Assembly: GCA_014529385.2 (NCBI GenBank)
Contig: CM043953.1
Span: 78,969,338-79,033,337 of the forward strand
Direction: 5' to 3'
DNA length: 64,000 nt
Source: Adiantum capillus-veneris
Taxonomy: Eukaryota > Streptophyta > Polypodiopsida > Polypodiales > Pteridaceae
Translations under genes and position numbers: made by a program
Notes under the pieces: model-generated
Database searches by the model: none
What the model saw: the letters and a program-made list of their open reading frames with translations, nothing else
What the model was told of the DNA's origin: nothing
Part shown: positions 21,796 to 34,237 of the stretch, piece after piece
How positions within the stretch are numbered: the first letter of the stretch is position 1
Layout: each line of letters starts with the position of its first letter

Positions 21796-24120
21796 GCAAC
21801 ATGGCGCCTTTCCTTCCAGAAACAAAACCCAAACGCGTGCCAAATAGAGCTGCGGAACTTGGGTTATCTGCTTGGGACCATCTCATCTTTGAGAAAGATA
21901 CTTTGGGAGCCAGAATTGACCTTAGGAATGCGTATTTTGGAGCAATATTGGCCACAAACAATACCCGATGGCTCGATAAAGCTCCCTAACGCACCATGGA
22001 TTTTGACAGGAGGCCAGGAACGCAAGTAAAAAAGACCATTTGATTCGTGCATACGCCCACTAGCGTAATGCACTCGCACCGAACATGTTTCACTTAAGGA
22101 GGGAATTTTATTGGTTTGAAGTCACACGATTGGTATAAAATTTGTAGCATATCCATATGTGGGCTTTATTTTACCGATGGCCATTGACGGTTTTTTGTCC
22201 CCTAGTGTCCATACCACAATCTACAAACCCGCGAAGTTCGTGCAATGGATCTTTGGAGAGTTGATTGTGCCTGAGATAAGCTTTGGTGCACCATAGATGA
22301 TGAGCGCATATCTGGGATTGTGATGTGCAATCTCTAGGTTGAAACGAAAATGACGGAAGATCTAGAGGCTAAGATCAACCAATTTTGCATGCTTAACAAT
22401 CTAGTGATGCAAAAGCGGATTCACAATACGAGGATGCAAAGCAAGAGCGACAAAGTGCACGAATCGATTTGAGACGGGGAAGACGAACACCAATGCATTA
22501 TGCGGTGGATCTTGAGAACCTACCAACATTCAAGAGCTTAAGATGGTTTCACAATCAATTGAAAAGCGCACAACAGCACGACGAACAGGTGATTAAGGAG
22601 GAATGGGAGTACTTGCGGAGTTGTAGCCCCAAGGTATGTTTGGAATGTTCGACTCGTGACTTTCTTCAAATGTTTGGACAGCCTCCCATAATCATTGTTG
22701 GTTGTATTATAAGTCATACATGCTAGCATGGTGTAAAGGTTGACATTTGAGGGTGGTACGGATCGACAAAAGCGTCTTACACAAGATTATTAAATCATAG
22801 CAAAGTTCAAACCATCTAGTCGCCTATAGTCCTCTGATGCAGATCTTGTGGTGGCGGAACTCACTTACTTTGGCATGCTATAAGAAATTTTGAGGATAGA
22901 CTATATAGAAATTTTTTGTGGATTTGTTCGACGTGCAATGGTTCAAGATCAACTTGGAGGGTTGAAATGCTACTGTGTGTAGAGGAGAGTCAGGTTTTCT
23001 TGAGGTAGACTCAGCCAAAAAGTGGATCAACCTTTGAGACACTTTTGTACTACCCGAGCGTTCTGAGAAAGTAAGTCTGTAAATATTTAACATCCAACTT
23101 TAGAAAACTAGTGGTATGGAAGCACTCATGTAAGCTGTGTGGCTCTTACAGGTGGTATTCCATCCTACAAAGTTTGCACCAAACTAGTGGTATGTCATAA
23201 AGGTAGATCCTTGGAGTGCACGAATGCATAAGGCCTACAATTTTCTAATCACCTTCACATCTATGGAGGAGATCGAAGAGGATGTTGATTCAGAAGCCGC
23301 TGATGTGGTGCCAGACGAGCTTGGCACTGCTACTCTCTATGGGATGCATGTGGAGGACGTACAAAATGAGATGGCGGACATTTTCCTAGACAAAGAGCTC
23401 TATATAGACATAGCAAGTTATGCTGAGTTATGCGAGGATGAGAGAGATACCTCATAAAGCCATAGACATTGTATCTGAGTAATCTTGCTCCTTTTTGTCA
23501 TATATATTGTATTCACATGGATTTTTTTCCATTCTTGTCTCTATGCTAAACTTGTGAAATTTAAATTGAAAATCAAATTACAACTTATTTGGATTTTGTT
23601 CTCCATTCATCATTAAGATTTGTTCGTGTATTTAATGCATGTATGGATGATGATTAGTTTCTTGCTTCCTTGGACCCCAAGCAGAGGAGGTGATACGAGG
23701 GCCACCACGGCTCTGACTCAGAGTTGTGTCATTCTACTCCTTTAGAGTCTTTGTTTTCTTTGAAACGATCAACACGCTCCGATAATTTGATGTCGAATAG
23801 ATGATCTACACACTTCTCTAGGCACTGAAGCGCTAGTGGTGATAGCGATTGTTGTGGAGGAGGTGTTGTTGATGCTTCCACACTGCCTCGTAGTCATCAA
23901 GGCTCCTTACCTTCCCCCTTATTTTCTTGCTTCCACACCAGCCATGGCATCACCCTCTACTCTAGGTTTCTCATGGCTATCGGTCGTTCTTTGCTACACA
24001 CCAATCACTACTCTTCCAGGACTCACCCCACTCGACACTCCTTGCTTTGGGGCCCAGACTCCAATGGACACACTTGCAGTCCGTACACCCATCAAGATGC
24101 CACTTGAGACCCCTGTCAAG
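21796..24120 (+). pseudogene. Degenerate transposon-related ORF fragments, unassigned
   Basis: Short plus-strand coding-like blocks are separated by stops: RVPNRAAELGLSAWDHLIFE (about 21835), LENLPTFKSLRWFHNQLKSA (about 22510) and MHKAYNFLITFTSMEEIEED (23224-23457, ending in an acidic tail and a stop). The last block resembles in style the C-terminal ends of plant CACTA tnp2-like proteins, but I cannot confirm it. No complete domain was recognised. Confidence 0.3.
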
Positions 24121-24129
24121 ACATTTGCA

Positions 24130-24640
24130 GTGACACACAGGTTCACGTGTCACATGCGAGAGGGCTTGCTATTCTCGATTGACATCAGTGGTAGCATCAT
24201 CTTAGATGACGATAGAAATAAGGTGATATTGCACATGCGCAGCCTTTGGTCTAAGGTGTTTCGGCACTACATACTAAAGACCTAGAGTGAAGTGCCGAAT
24301 AAAGTAGAAGATAGAGTTATTAGCATGCTACATGACATGTGTCAGATCGGGATGAATGTTCCAATAAAAACTTGACGAAGGGAACATTTGATGCATGAGT
24401 ACTACAAGCACAAGCACTTTGAAGTGCATAAAGCAATAAATCATGGGTGGATCATGCTATATTGACTTGCCAAAGACGATTGGAAGAATGCAAAGCGAGC
24501 AGCACGAGAGAATCCCGACAAGTGGAAGCAACAAAAGGAGGCAGCCAAAGTGTGAGTAGAAGTAGGGAGCTCGCACCACTTGGAAAGCGGCGGATGGGCG
24601 TCATTTGAGGCCAATTTTGTAAGCATTTTTTCATTGCACT
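24130..24640 (+). pseudogene. Possible En/Spm-type plant transposase fragment
   Basis: With three stops, the plus strand reads LHMRSLWSKVFRHYIL, then VISMLHDMCQIGMNV, HEYYKHKHFEVHKAIN, DDWKNAKRAARENPDKWKQQ and SSHHLESGGWASFEANF. The spacing of Trp, Lys/Arg-Asn-rich and Gly-Ser-Phe blocks recalls the plant Ptta/En/Spm transposase family (DDWKNAKRAARENPDK similar to the S..F....N..NR segment followed by HTGGS.SF). This is a weak call. It ends about 100 bp before the gypsy LTR at 24744. Confidence 0.35.
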
Positions 24641-24743
24641 TTAGGTTTGTTAGTTATGTGTATTTGTAATTTTAAAATCAAACACATCGCTTTCTTTGTA
24701 TGTTTTGAATAGTGGTCGATGACTAGACGTGACCTCACACTGT

Positions 24744-26194
24744 TGTCAGAGTGTGCATCTCTCCAGGGTCAACCGCAAAAGTGTCGTGCTTCTGGCTATA
24801 GACGAAGAAGTAGATGAGGTGTAAACTGATAGAAACCATTGCGGTTTAGGTTGATCTAGATTAAATAAGACGATTTAGTGATGCTTAGAGAGATTTGCAA
24901 GAGAATATCATGGATCAGAATAGAGTCAATGTATAAAACTCAAGATATTAGCACTTGATCAAGGCTGGCAATGAGAGGATGTTCCATTAATCAGATATCT
25001 GGAACCTTTGATACAAAATGGTTGCATACTCCAACTTTTGTATGCCCGTCACTTTCAGATCCCCCAATCAAATAATCCAAACCCATTGGAAATAATCCAC
25101 AATCTGCTAGATAAACTTTGATCTCCTCAACTGTGCTTGTACACTTCTTCTTCTTCGACTATCCCTACTCTCGCCAAAAACATTTCTTCCTCTTTTCTCT
25201 CCTCAAAAAACTCTATTCCACTGTCCCTAAAAATTGCCCTTTAGGGCATGTTCGACCTCCTATTTTTAGCCCCCCTCCCCCCACCCCCCCCCATATTTAT
25301 TTAGGTTCTGCATGGCGTGTGTAATCCTTGCGTTTCCCTATTTTTGACCCCCTAGATGCTATTCTTAGCTTTCCTTAAGCTCCACGGCTTTTCTCACCCC
25401 TACATGCAGTCGACGTCTCCTCCTTTATTATTAATAGTTGTAAGCTATTTTGAGCCTTAGAACAAACTCTTGCTTGGTCACCTTTCCCACCACTGCTATT
25501 GAAGTCCATGATCTCGACCACTTTTGCATCAAGTTAAACAAAAACCTTTCATCCTTCATATCAATTTCCCATACTACAACTCCACCCCTCCTTCCTTGCC
25601 CGCCTTCATGAAATGACTATCATCTTGCTTAGCTAAGGATCTCAAATAGAGCCGTCTATCCATTTTGAAACCATAGTTGCTTGTAATAATGCTCGATCGG
25701 AGAGTTGCTAGGCATTGGCCTCTAAGCACCTAGAGAGAAGTATCCTTCAAGGTGCAAATGTTATCAATTGTATTAGTGAAAGGACTTCCCTTCAGATCTG
25801 GTTCAAACAACTTATAGCCTTCTTGTCACTATCCATATGGTCATATCCTCTTATCAACGGTATCCAATAAACAACATTTTGAACACAGCTCATCAATAAC
25901 TATATGTTTTCTCACAAGGACACCACATTTGACATACACACCCCAACATTGTCGAAACTACTAGGCAGCTTCCATATTAACCAAAACAATGCCAAGTACC
26001 CCAACATTGTCGAAACTACTAGGCAGCTTCCATATTAATCAAAACAATGCCAAGTACCCTTGTTTGGCCCAAATATCAACCAAGGAGATGTCAAGCATAA
26101 CAATAAGCTCTATCCCCACCAAATTTTTCTTGCTTTTAGAACACACTTCATCTGCATCTTTCGGTCCTATTTCCACCATGGAAGCGTAGCAACA
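24744..26194 (-). repeat. 3' LTR of the gypsy element
   Basis: On the plus strand it starts TGTCAGAGTGTGCATCTCTC and ends GAAGCGTAGCAACA. It contains a 58-bp tandem duplication (25944-26001 and 26002-26059, differing by one base) that is single in the other LTR, accounting for about half of the length difference (1451 against 1345 bp). The internal purine tract CAGAGGGATTTCA (minus) abuts it. Confidence 0.8.
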
Positions 26195-26699
26195 TGAAAT
26201 CCCTCTGAACCTGCACAGCCACCAGTCTGTGCCAAGACTTCTATCTACTCCATGATTTAGATTCATCATATGGTAACTGCATTTCATTAATATTTATTCC
26301 ATATTCTTCGCATATCCTGCACACCCAATAGGTTAAAACCCTGTAATTGGAACCTCGTCAAACTCATGTGTCTCTAGCTAATCGTGCACACGTCTTGACC
26401 ATCAAGCTTGATTCTGGAAGCTCTATCAAGCTCAAGTATGCTCTAGCCTCTCTTGCACACGGAATGGTAGTCAAGTCCTCTCTTTTGTTATCAATCCAAA
26501 AGAAGTGAAGGTATCACAATTTCCCAAAGCGATCAAATAAAAGCTAGCCCCGTAGGCTAGGTACTGGCCATAAAATTACAAACCCCAAAAGAATAACTTG
26601 CCCGCATAGCATAAATCTAGTAACAAAAAACCGCTGCCATACAATCTGCTACAAAAATAACAATGACTACAGTCCCTTCAACCTTGATCTGCACTTCAA
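26195..26699. other. Gypsy 3' internal sequence, no gene recognised
   Basis: Sequence between the 3' LTR and the inserted hairpin MITE. Short frames only. Confidence 0.4.
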
Positions 26700-27438
26700 T
26701 CATTAGGAGATTTCGGAGGTCTTTTGGAGGGCCTTTTAGAAGAAAGAGGGAAAAGCGCTCCTCCAATGAAAGAAGAGACTATGTTACGTAGAAAAATAAA
26801 TTGATATTAAGAAAAATATAAAAAAGGTGTCAATGGTCCTTGAAAACGGACGCCTTTTCATTCAATGCGAATGTCTTTTTCATGAGGTAGGTGACGCTCA
26901 CTTAATATGGCTTTCATCATCATTGAAATTTTAAAAAATCACAAAACTATCAATTGGTGTTGGAATTTGAATCTTTTGACATTGCCAATGCGTTCGGAAC
27001 ATCCAAAAACTTAAAAATTGCCCCGCGTCGTGAGGCAAAATCTCCTTTTAAGGGGTATATTGACAATTTCTCCCTCTTTGGGTGTCAGATTGAGGCAAGT
27101 AGATAGACATTTTTTAAGTTTTTGGTCATTTTGGACGCATTAGCGGGGTCAAAAACTTTAAATTCTAACACCAACTAATAATTTTGTGATTTTTTTAATT
27201 TCAATTATGACGAAAGCTATATTGAATGAGCGTCGTGTACTTCATGAAAATGACACACGCATTGAATGAAAAAGTGACCATTTTCAAGGATTTTTGAAAA
27301 GCTAGGTTCACTTTTCAGAGTGTTCAGTTGTCCTTTTGGACGTACGCAACAAGCGCAAGTATAATTTAAGAACATTTTCTAGACAGAAATAGAATTTCTT
27401 AGAAGGCCCTCCAAATGACCTCCGCAATCTCCTAATGA
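26700..27438. mobile_element. Inverted-repeat MITE / hairpin (~740 bp) inside the gypsy element
   Basis: The two halves are imperfect inverted copies. TCATTAGGAGATT(T)CGGAGG and GGAGGGCCTTTTAGAAG on the left match the reverse complement of GAAGGCCCTCC and CTCCTAATGA on the right. The inner parts (TTTTCATTCAATGCG...GGCTTTCATCATCATTGAAAT) pair with 27100-27300. Arms are about 340 bp around a short loop near 27070. There is no coding frame. Transcription would give a long dsRNA hairpin. Confidence 0.75.
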
Positions 27439-27450
27439 CCCCTTAGGAAC

Positions 27451-28161
27451 TCAAGGCAATATAATTCCTGTGGCTACTATCTCCTCAAGAGGCATAATAG
27501 GTTTTTGGCCATACACCAACTCTGATGGCATGAACCATGTAGTAGTACCGAGTGTGGTACGGTCAGCCCATAAAGCATAGGGTAGCAATCGAGGCCAATC
27601 ACCAGTATTTCCTTTGCATGCTTTAGCCAATGCCTTGATAATGGAGGGATGTCCCCTCTCACTTTTACCATTTCCTTCCTGGTTATATGCCATAGTGAGA
27701 GATAACTTAATACCTAGACGAGCGAAAAGTTCTTTGGCCTCATTAGCATCAAGTTCTCCTCTATCCGTAGTAATTCTTCCAACACACCCATATCTGCTTA
27801 TTACAACTTGCATACGGCACTTGTAGCTTTGGTTCGCAAAGCCCTCCCTTCAACCTTCCCTGGCAAGCACAATATACCTCATTTTCCATAATCATGTAGG
27901 CATTGTAATCAAATTAGTTACCCATTTGAAATGCGTACACACTGGATATGTTGGATGTAACCCATCATGGTGCTTTACATTTGAGTACATTTGACACACA
28001 TTATAAGTTTCAACAAAGTGTACCACATCTTTATACATTCCCTTCCAACAATATCGATCTTTGATTTTAGCAAAAGTGAACCAAACTCCCTTGTGACTTG
28101 CCCATAATGATTCATGTAATTCTTTAAGTACTTGGAGTTGTGTTACCCTATCACAAACCAC
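27451..28161 (-). pseudogene. Gypsy integrase (zinc finger + core fragment)
   Basis: 28161-27892 reads LQVLKELHESLWASHKGVWF and KDRYCWKGMYKDVVHFVETY with CQMY, the H2C2 integrase zinc-finger region with its first Cys replaced (YNVCQ kept). 27813-27451 reads GRITTDRGELDANEAKELFA, the second catalytic Asp region, and YNQEGNGKSERGH with the catalytic Glu. The stretch with the first catalytic Asp is lost or unreadable between 27892 and 27813. It follows RNase H in element order. Confidence 0.75.
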
Positions 28162-29049
28162 TCATTGAGGGGTTCCTCTTTGCTGCTTTGGATGTTTCCA
28201 TAGAAGCCCATCCTATAAGAAAATATTCATAAGCCTTCTTTCGAATTCGCTTAAACTCTTGTTCGGTCCAGTATTCGTGCCTCTCTATTGTACTCAAATA
28301 TTTTCCAATTAGCAACCATTCACCATCATATTTATCTTCTACAAAATATTGTAATGCAAAAACCATGCTTTTACATTCTACGTGCAGTTTTGAAGAGGTA
28401 AAGAACCTCGAACCCACGTCTTCATTTTCAGAAATCATAGTTTCCTCATCCTCAAATTTGGTCCTAGACACAACATATAAGCTATCAGATTATCCTTACC
28501 TATAATGTGATAAAACTCAAAATTTGATGAATTTATATATGCAATCCAGCATAGCATAGCTATATTTGGTGTAGAACAACTTGTGCTCATCCCAAGTAAT
28601 GGCAAGCAATCTGTCTCCACTATTACAGAAGCACCAATAAAGTACTCCTTGTTGCACCTTAGGGTAGTTGCTACGCCCCAAAGTTCCCTTTTTACTTGCA
28701 GATATGCTCTCTGCCGAGCACTTAACACTTTGGTACCAAATCTGATAGCATACCTTTTCCCCTCCTCATCATCTTGTCCAATAGCCCACCCAATACCTTT
28801 GGGGCTCATGTCAACCGTCACAATGATTGGCTTCCTACTTTTGTAGTCTGCTTTCCTTAATGTAGGAGCCTCTTGTAATATCTTCTTCAGTTTATGAATA
28901 GCCCTCGAGTGTTCTTCTTCCCAAACGAATTTTTGTCCCTTTCTGAGCAATTGGTATAACACCTCTGCAACATGTGAAAAATGGGGTAACCATATCAAGC
29001 AAAAAACACACGCATGTAAATTCTTTGCACTTGTATAATTGAATTTCAT
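28151..29049 (-). pseudogene. Gypsy RNase H and connection domain
   Basis: 29049-28435 reads VAEVLYQLLRKGQKFVWEEE, the RT-RNase H connection, then PIIVTVDMSPKGIGWAIGQD with the first catalytic Asp region, SARQRAYLQVKRELWGV with the catalytic Glu and ASVIVETDCLPLLGM with the catalytic Asp. It ends FYHIIGKDNLIAYML, where functional copies normally have N..AD.LSR. A further related block continues to 28151 (GRFFTSSKL-like linker, EFKRIRKKAYEYFLIGW). It is separated from the RT by a frame change near 29046. Confidence 0.75.
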
Positions 29050-29878
29050 GTCTCTTTTATCTTTTGAATAGCATCTACTTTGACAGGGCTAGGTCTTCTA
29101 CCAAATGGTCCACATAAGTGTCCCACAATCAAGACTTGTTTTACCCCAAACATAGACATTTGGCTTGAGAGTGTAAGGTTGACCTCTTCAAGCCTTAATA
29201 ATATCCTGTCACAATCAACAATATGGTTAGCCAAAAACTATCTGCACCCCCTCTTATCTTTAACTTCATCTTTTTCACCCTCTTCACACCCTTTTATTGG
29301 CACATTGTCAATAAAAGGCATGGTAACCTGAGGAATGAAATCTCGCAACACTTTATTCATCCCATTCTCAACATGTGAGCAACTGAATTGGTTGCACCCC
29401 GTGGCAAGGTACACATTCTTACTAATCCCAAACGAGTACACATGGTTGTTAGATTCCTACTTTCCGTAGCTAGTTGAAATTGATCATAACATGAATACAA
29501 GTCCCCCATAGAATAGATGGCTCTTCCTACAAAAGCCTCTGCAAAATCATCAACCATTGGACCTGTTCCCACATTTATGATAGCTACCTTGTTTATCGGT
29601 TGCATATCCCGTATGAATCTCAATGTACCATTCTTCTTGGGAATCGTAAACCACCTATTAGAGTAAGGGGCACAAGAGGGCTCCAAAATGCCCATCTTAA
29701 TCTTCTCATTCATCAAATCAACCAACTTAGGAAGATGAGCCTTTGGACCAAGAATAGGCCATAAATTCCAATTCAAACGCGGAACAATAAATATTACCAT
29801 GGGAGCTACAACACTAGGATCAATGCAACCGGTCTCACCCAGTTGGAAAGCAAAAGCCTTCCCATGCTTCTTTAACAT
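29046..29878 (-). pseudogene. Gypsy reverse transcriptase with altered catalytic motif (FIDN)
   Basis: 29878-29357 contains LPKLVDLMNEKIKMGILEPS, PKKNGTLRFIRDMQPINKVA, GRAIYSMGDLYSCYDQFQLA (motif A) and LGLVRMCTLPRGATNSVAHM (motif B). In another frame 29441-29238 reads VTMPFIDNVPIKG where the family has F-[IL]-D-D-V. The second catalytic Asp is Asn, a single GAT/GAC to AAT change. This should abolish polymerase activity even without the frameshifts. Confidence 0.8.
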
Positions 29879-30342
29879 TTCTCAAAAACATTCTATCTCT
29901 TCTAGATTTAGAAAGTTTGCATCACCATTCTTTAATGCCTTTAGAGTATCTTCAGTGAATGAGTGCCCAATTGGAGGATAGGTTGCTAAGACGCTTTCTC
30001 CATAACTGTATCATTCTCTTTTAGCAACGGAATGGCCACTGGTCTAACCTTCTTTGCCAATATTTTGTATTTTGTATTCACTTGGACCTCTTTTGCATCT
30101 AACTCTTCTTTAAATCGCAAGATAAAATCATACATGTTAAGAGAGTTTACCTTAACCAGATTTATCCCAGCTTGATCACTAGATTGTATGATTATATCCA
30201 AATCTCCCATTGTATCCACAAACACGTATTCTTAAAAAATACTGAAATTGCTTCATCTGGGTCCAGCATTTCACATCCTTGAAGTATGCCTTGGACATTG
30301 CAAACTTGCTTCCTTTCCCATTTGCACAAGTCACTGAATTTT

Positions 30343-30942
30343 CTATAACATACCAAACCCTCTGAAGCCAATCCTAGAAATGTTGAAGAAAAAATCTCTC
30401 TGTAAACGTCCGCTATCAACGAGAACTTTTCCTCCAAAGCACCACTGTAGTCTCGCTTTACAATGGCGCTTGGAAAAATCCTCAAACCCCCTGTTCTCTT
30501 TGAACTCTTTCATCAACTTCCGTAATGGATGATCTCTTAAGGTATCCCTGCTCCTAGCATGATCCACACAAACAGCTAGAAATTGAACTGCTTTCTTACC
30601 ATCATGACTTCTGATTCTAGCATACATGGATCCATCATCCAAAACCTTGGTTTCCATCCACACCGCCGTAAAGTAAGGTTGCTCAAAGTTGACTGGATAT
30701 GGAGAGTGCTCCTGCACGAAAAAAAATTGTTCATCGCTTACATCCCCTGTGGTTATTTTAACATTATGGCATGCTCCATACAAATCCCCTGATTGTGCAT
30801 TGGCAGCTCGGATAGGCCACCCATGTTCCACTTCAACAGGCCACTTTCCTTTCAAGAATAAGCTCTTTGACATAAGGTTCACTTCTGACCCATGATCTAC
30901 CAATGCAACAACCGGCTCCTCTGAATCACCTACCTTTACCAA
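30343..30942 (-). pseudogene. Gypsy aspartic protease region
   Basis: MVKVGDSEEPVVALVDHGSE begins the frame. The retropepsin active site is DHGSEVN (D-[ST]-G in most families, D-H-G-S here, as in some plant and fungal gypsy proteins). AVQFLAVCVDHARSRD and DFSKRHCKARLQWC follow. Another block, 30225-29986, continues the linker to RT. The active Asp is present. Confidence 0.65.
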
Positions 30943-31330
30943 AGTTTCAGTAGTAGCCTTGGCCCAATGATTCCATGTAAAATGGTTGTGAGGTACATCT
31001 TCTCCATACTTATCCTCATGAAATCTGACATACTTTACCCGTCTTAGAAGCTCATTGTTGTCAACGATGCTTCCCCATTCATCTTCACCTAGTTATTCTT
31101 CATTAACACTACCCATAATAGCTTCAATTTGTTCATAAATTCTTTGCACCACCTATGTCCTGGTTGGGTCGTTTTCAGGCCCATAAATATTTGGCGCTTT
31201 CTTTTCATGAGATCAATAATACTGTCATGGAATTCTTGCTTTGCGATACCTAGGGTGAACTCCACCCTACTATTCAGAATGTGTTCCTCAAGTACCTTCC
31301 TTACATCAATAGCCTGTTCAATATTAGATC

Positions 31331-32811
31331 TCAACTTATAAGAAGGGCCTCATGCTTTTCCTGCATTTTTCTTCTTCTCGGTCTCATCCATTGAGATGTC
31401 GGGCGGGGTAGGAGGTGCTCTTGAGCAAGATCCTTTCCCTTTGGTACCTCTGATCTGGTTGTTCTTCTTGAAGCTCCTATCAGTTCATCTTCCCTCTTTT
31501 GCTTCTCTTCTACAAAAGCCTTGTTGTTTTGAGATTTAGCTATGTATGCATATACTGAGAGAGAATCTACAGGGTCTTCCCACCCTGTAGTCTTTCTAAT
31601 ATAGTTTCCCACTTGACACAACCATTGATACCCAACTTTTTCTTTTTTCACTGTTGTCATAGCATACGGACAGAAGGCCCCATTCCTGCTAGAACCTTCA
31701 ATTGGTTTTTCATACCCTTTGTTCTCAATTTGCACACCATAAAGCAGTGCTCCAGCTACACTTGCATGGTGTTTCTACAACATCTCTTCCATGCTTTTCT
31801 TCATACTACCTCTTCCACATTTGGTCTTTAGAAGTAACCATGTTTCTCACAAGTGTATCAGAGCATCCTTCCAAAAAACATCTTTACACTTGGCTTCAGC
31901 AAACTCCTGGCACTCATTCCTAAAATGGTCAAGACTATCACACCACATACAGTATTGACTCCCACTTTCTCTTTGCGGACCGCTTTGTCTTGACCGAGAG
32001 GTTGAACCTTTCTCTCCAAGCTTCACAACTTTCAAATTGATGTTCAATTCCTGGATCCTCTTTACAAGCTCATCCATGAACGACTCCTCTAGCTTTGTAA
32101 TCTTCTCCTTTATCAGCACAAGAACCCCTTGTTCCTTTTCTCCCACATCTGCATTCATCCCAACCAACTTATCCAGTCCTTTTTGCCGTTTCACCACCGT
32201 ATTGACTGCTTCAATCACTTCTTTCCAATTTGATTTCAGCCCCAACTCCCCTATGGGATCCTCAAGGAGATCCACTAAGCTTTTCTGCAACTTTGAATCT
32301 GCAGTCTGCACAAAAATTTCTACTTTCTCTGAGTTAAGAGCAGCCCATTCGGTTGCATACAATTGGGAAAATCTTTTTTAGAATTCTCTTAACAATTCAG
32401 GAGAAGATAGCCCCTTATTATGCTACTACACCCACTTCAAAAAACTCTTCTTTGTAACATGCTTCTTATTCTCAAGAAAAAATTTATCCTTGAGAGCTTG
32501 TTTGAACTCCACCACGTAGCACCATGTGCAGTTCTCAGTTCCTCAATCCGTGCATGTAATTCAGGCACAACAAGGAGTACAAAATTCTCCATTATAGCAT
32601 GCTCCTCTGCTCTCTTGTCTTCCATAACCTGTTCATAAACTTTGCCAAATTTAGAAATGTCATGACCTTCAAAGCGCCCCAATGTATCTGTCCTCACTAC
32701 TTGTCTGGCCTCAAGAATCCAAGCTTCCATTTCTCTTTTCAAACTTTGAGTCATCATTTGTTGATGGTGCAGATGCTGTTGATACATAAGTGCAACAAAT
32801 TGCTGCATTAA
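31331..32811 (-). pseudogene. Gypsy gag with zinc knuckle
   Basis: Three minus-strand blocks. 32811-32437 begins MQQFVALMYQQHLHHQQMMT and includes a charged helical segment. 32362-31847 reads KSLVDLLEDPIGELGLKSNW, a coiled-coil-like region and the zinc knuckle CMWCDSLDHFRNEC (C-x2-C-x4-H-x4-C, about 31905-31950). 31735-31331 reads YQWLCQVGNYIRKTTGWEDP and ends in a basic, Arg-rich tail. The start is 80 bp inside the 5' LTR boundary. Frame changes near 32400 and 31800 separate the blocks. Confidence 0.7.
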
Positions 32812-32873
32812 CTATTGCATACCATTATCTTGGCCTATCGACATCACTACTTTCCTCTACCTCGATTGATTTT

Positions 32874-32892
32874 GTGTCGGGTTCACCAAATT
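32874..32892 (-). promoter_or_regulatory. Primer-binding-like site next to the 5' LTR
   Basis: On the minus strand the 5' LTR ends CTCTGACA and is followed by AATT then TGGTGAACCCGACAC. A TGG start within a few bases of the LTR is normal for a tRNA primer site. I cannot name the tRNA. Confidence 0.5.
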
Positions 32893-34237
32893 TGTCAGAG
32901 TGTGTGTCTCTCCAGGGTCAACCGGGAAAGCATCGAGCTTTTGGCTGTAGAAAAAGAAGCAGATGAGGTGCAAACCGATGGAAACTTGTGCGGTTTAGGC
33001 CAATTTAGATTAAATAAGACAATATATTGATGCTTAGAGAGATTTGCAGGAGAATATCATGGATTGGAACAGAGTTAATGGCTAAAATCCAAATTAGAAT
33101 AGATATAAACACTTGATCGAGGCTGACTAGAACCTTTGATACAAAATGGTTGCATGCTCCAATGTTGGTATGCCTGTCGCTTTGAACTCCCCCAATCAGA
33201 TAATCCAAGCCCGTTGGAAATAATCCACAATCTTCCGGATAAACTTTGATCTCCTCAACTCTGCTTGTACACTTCTTCTTCTTTGACATTCCCTGCTCTT
33301 GCCAGAAATTTCCCTTCCACTTTTCCCTCCCAAAAAAACTCTATTCCACTGTCCCTAAAAATTTCCCTTTTGGGCGCGTCCAACCTCTATTTTCAGTCCC
33401 CCCCATATTTATTTAGCTTCTGCATGGCGTGTGTAATCCTCCCTTTTCCCTATTTTGCCCCCTCGATGCTATTCTTAGGTTTCCTTAAGCTCCATGGCTG
33501 TTCTCACCTCTGCATGCAGTTTACGTCCCCTCCTTTATTATTAATAGTTGTCAGCTATTTTGAGCCTTAGAACAAACTCTTGCTTAGTCCCCTTTCCCAC
33601 CATTTCTATTGAAGTCCAAGATCTCGACCACTTTTGCATCAAGTTAAACAAAAACCTTTCATCTTCCATATCAATTTCCCATACTACAGCTCCACCCCTC
33701 CTTCCTTTCCCGCCTTCATGAAATGACTATCACCTTTCTTAGCTAAGGATCTCAAAATAGAGCCGTCCATCCATTTTCAAACCATAGTTGCTTGTCATAA
33801 TGTTCGATATAAGAGTTGCTAGGCATTGGCCTTTTAGCGTCCTTCAAGGTGCAAACTTAAGCAATTGTATTAGTGAAAGGCCTTCCCTTCGGATCTGGTT
33901 CAAACAACTTATAGCCTTCTTGTCACTATCCTAATGGGCATATCCTATTATCAACCGTATCCATTAAACAACATTTTGAACACAACTCATCAATAACTTT
34001 ATGTTTTCTCACAAGGATACCACATTTGACATACATAATGACCCCAACATTGTCGAAACTACTAGATAGCTTCCATATCAACCAAAACAATGCCAAGTAC
34101 CCTTGTTTGGCCTGAATATCAACCAAGGAGATGTCAAGCATGACAATAAGCTCTATCCTCGGAAAATTTTCTTGCTTTTGGAACACACTTCATCTGTATC
34201 TTTTGATCCTATTTCCCACCGTGGAAGCGCAGCAACA
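32893..34237 (-). repeat. 5' LTR of the gypsy element
   Basis: Plus strand TGTCAGAGTGTGTGTCTCTC...GAAGCGCAGCAACA, colinear with 24744-26194 but diverged by many substitutions and indels. It lacks the 58-bp duplication. Confidence 0.8.

Larger units (their letters stand above)
24744..34237 (-). mobile_element. Gypsy (Ty3) LTR retrotransposon, 9.5 kb, minus orientation
   Basis: Two long direct repeats (24744-26194 and 32893-34237) enclose minus-strand blocks in the order gag, zinc knuckle, protease, RT, RNase H, integrase zinc finger, integrase core, which is the gypsy order. A primer-binding-like site follows the 5' LTR. The LTRs are visibly diverged, no clear target duplication was found and all coding blocks have stops or frame changes, so the copy is old. 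A 740-bp inverted-repeat MITE sits in the 3' internal region. Confidence 0.85.
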
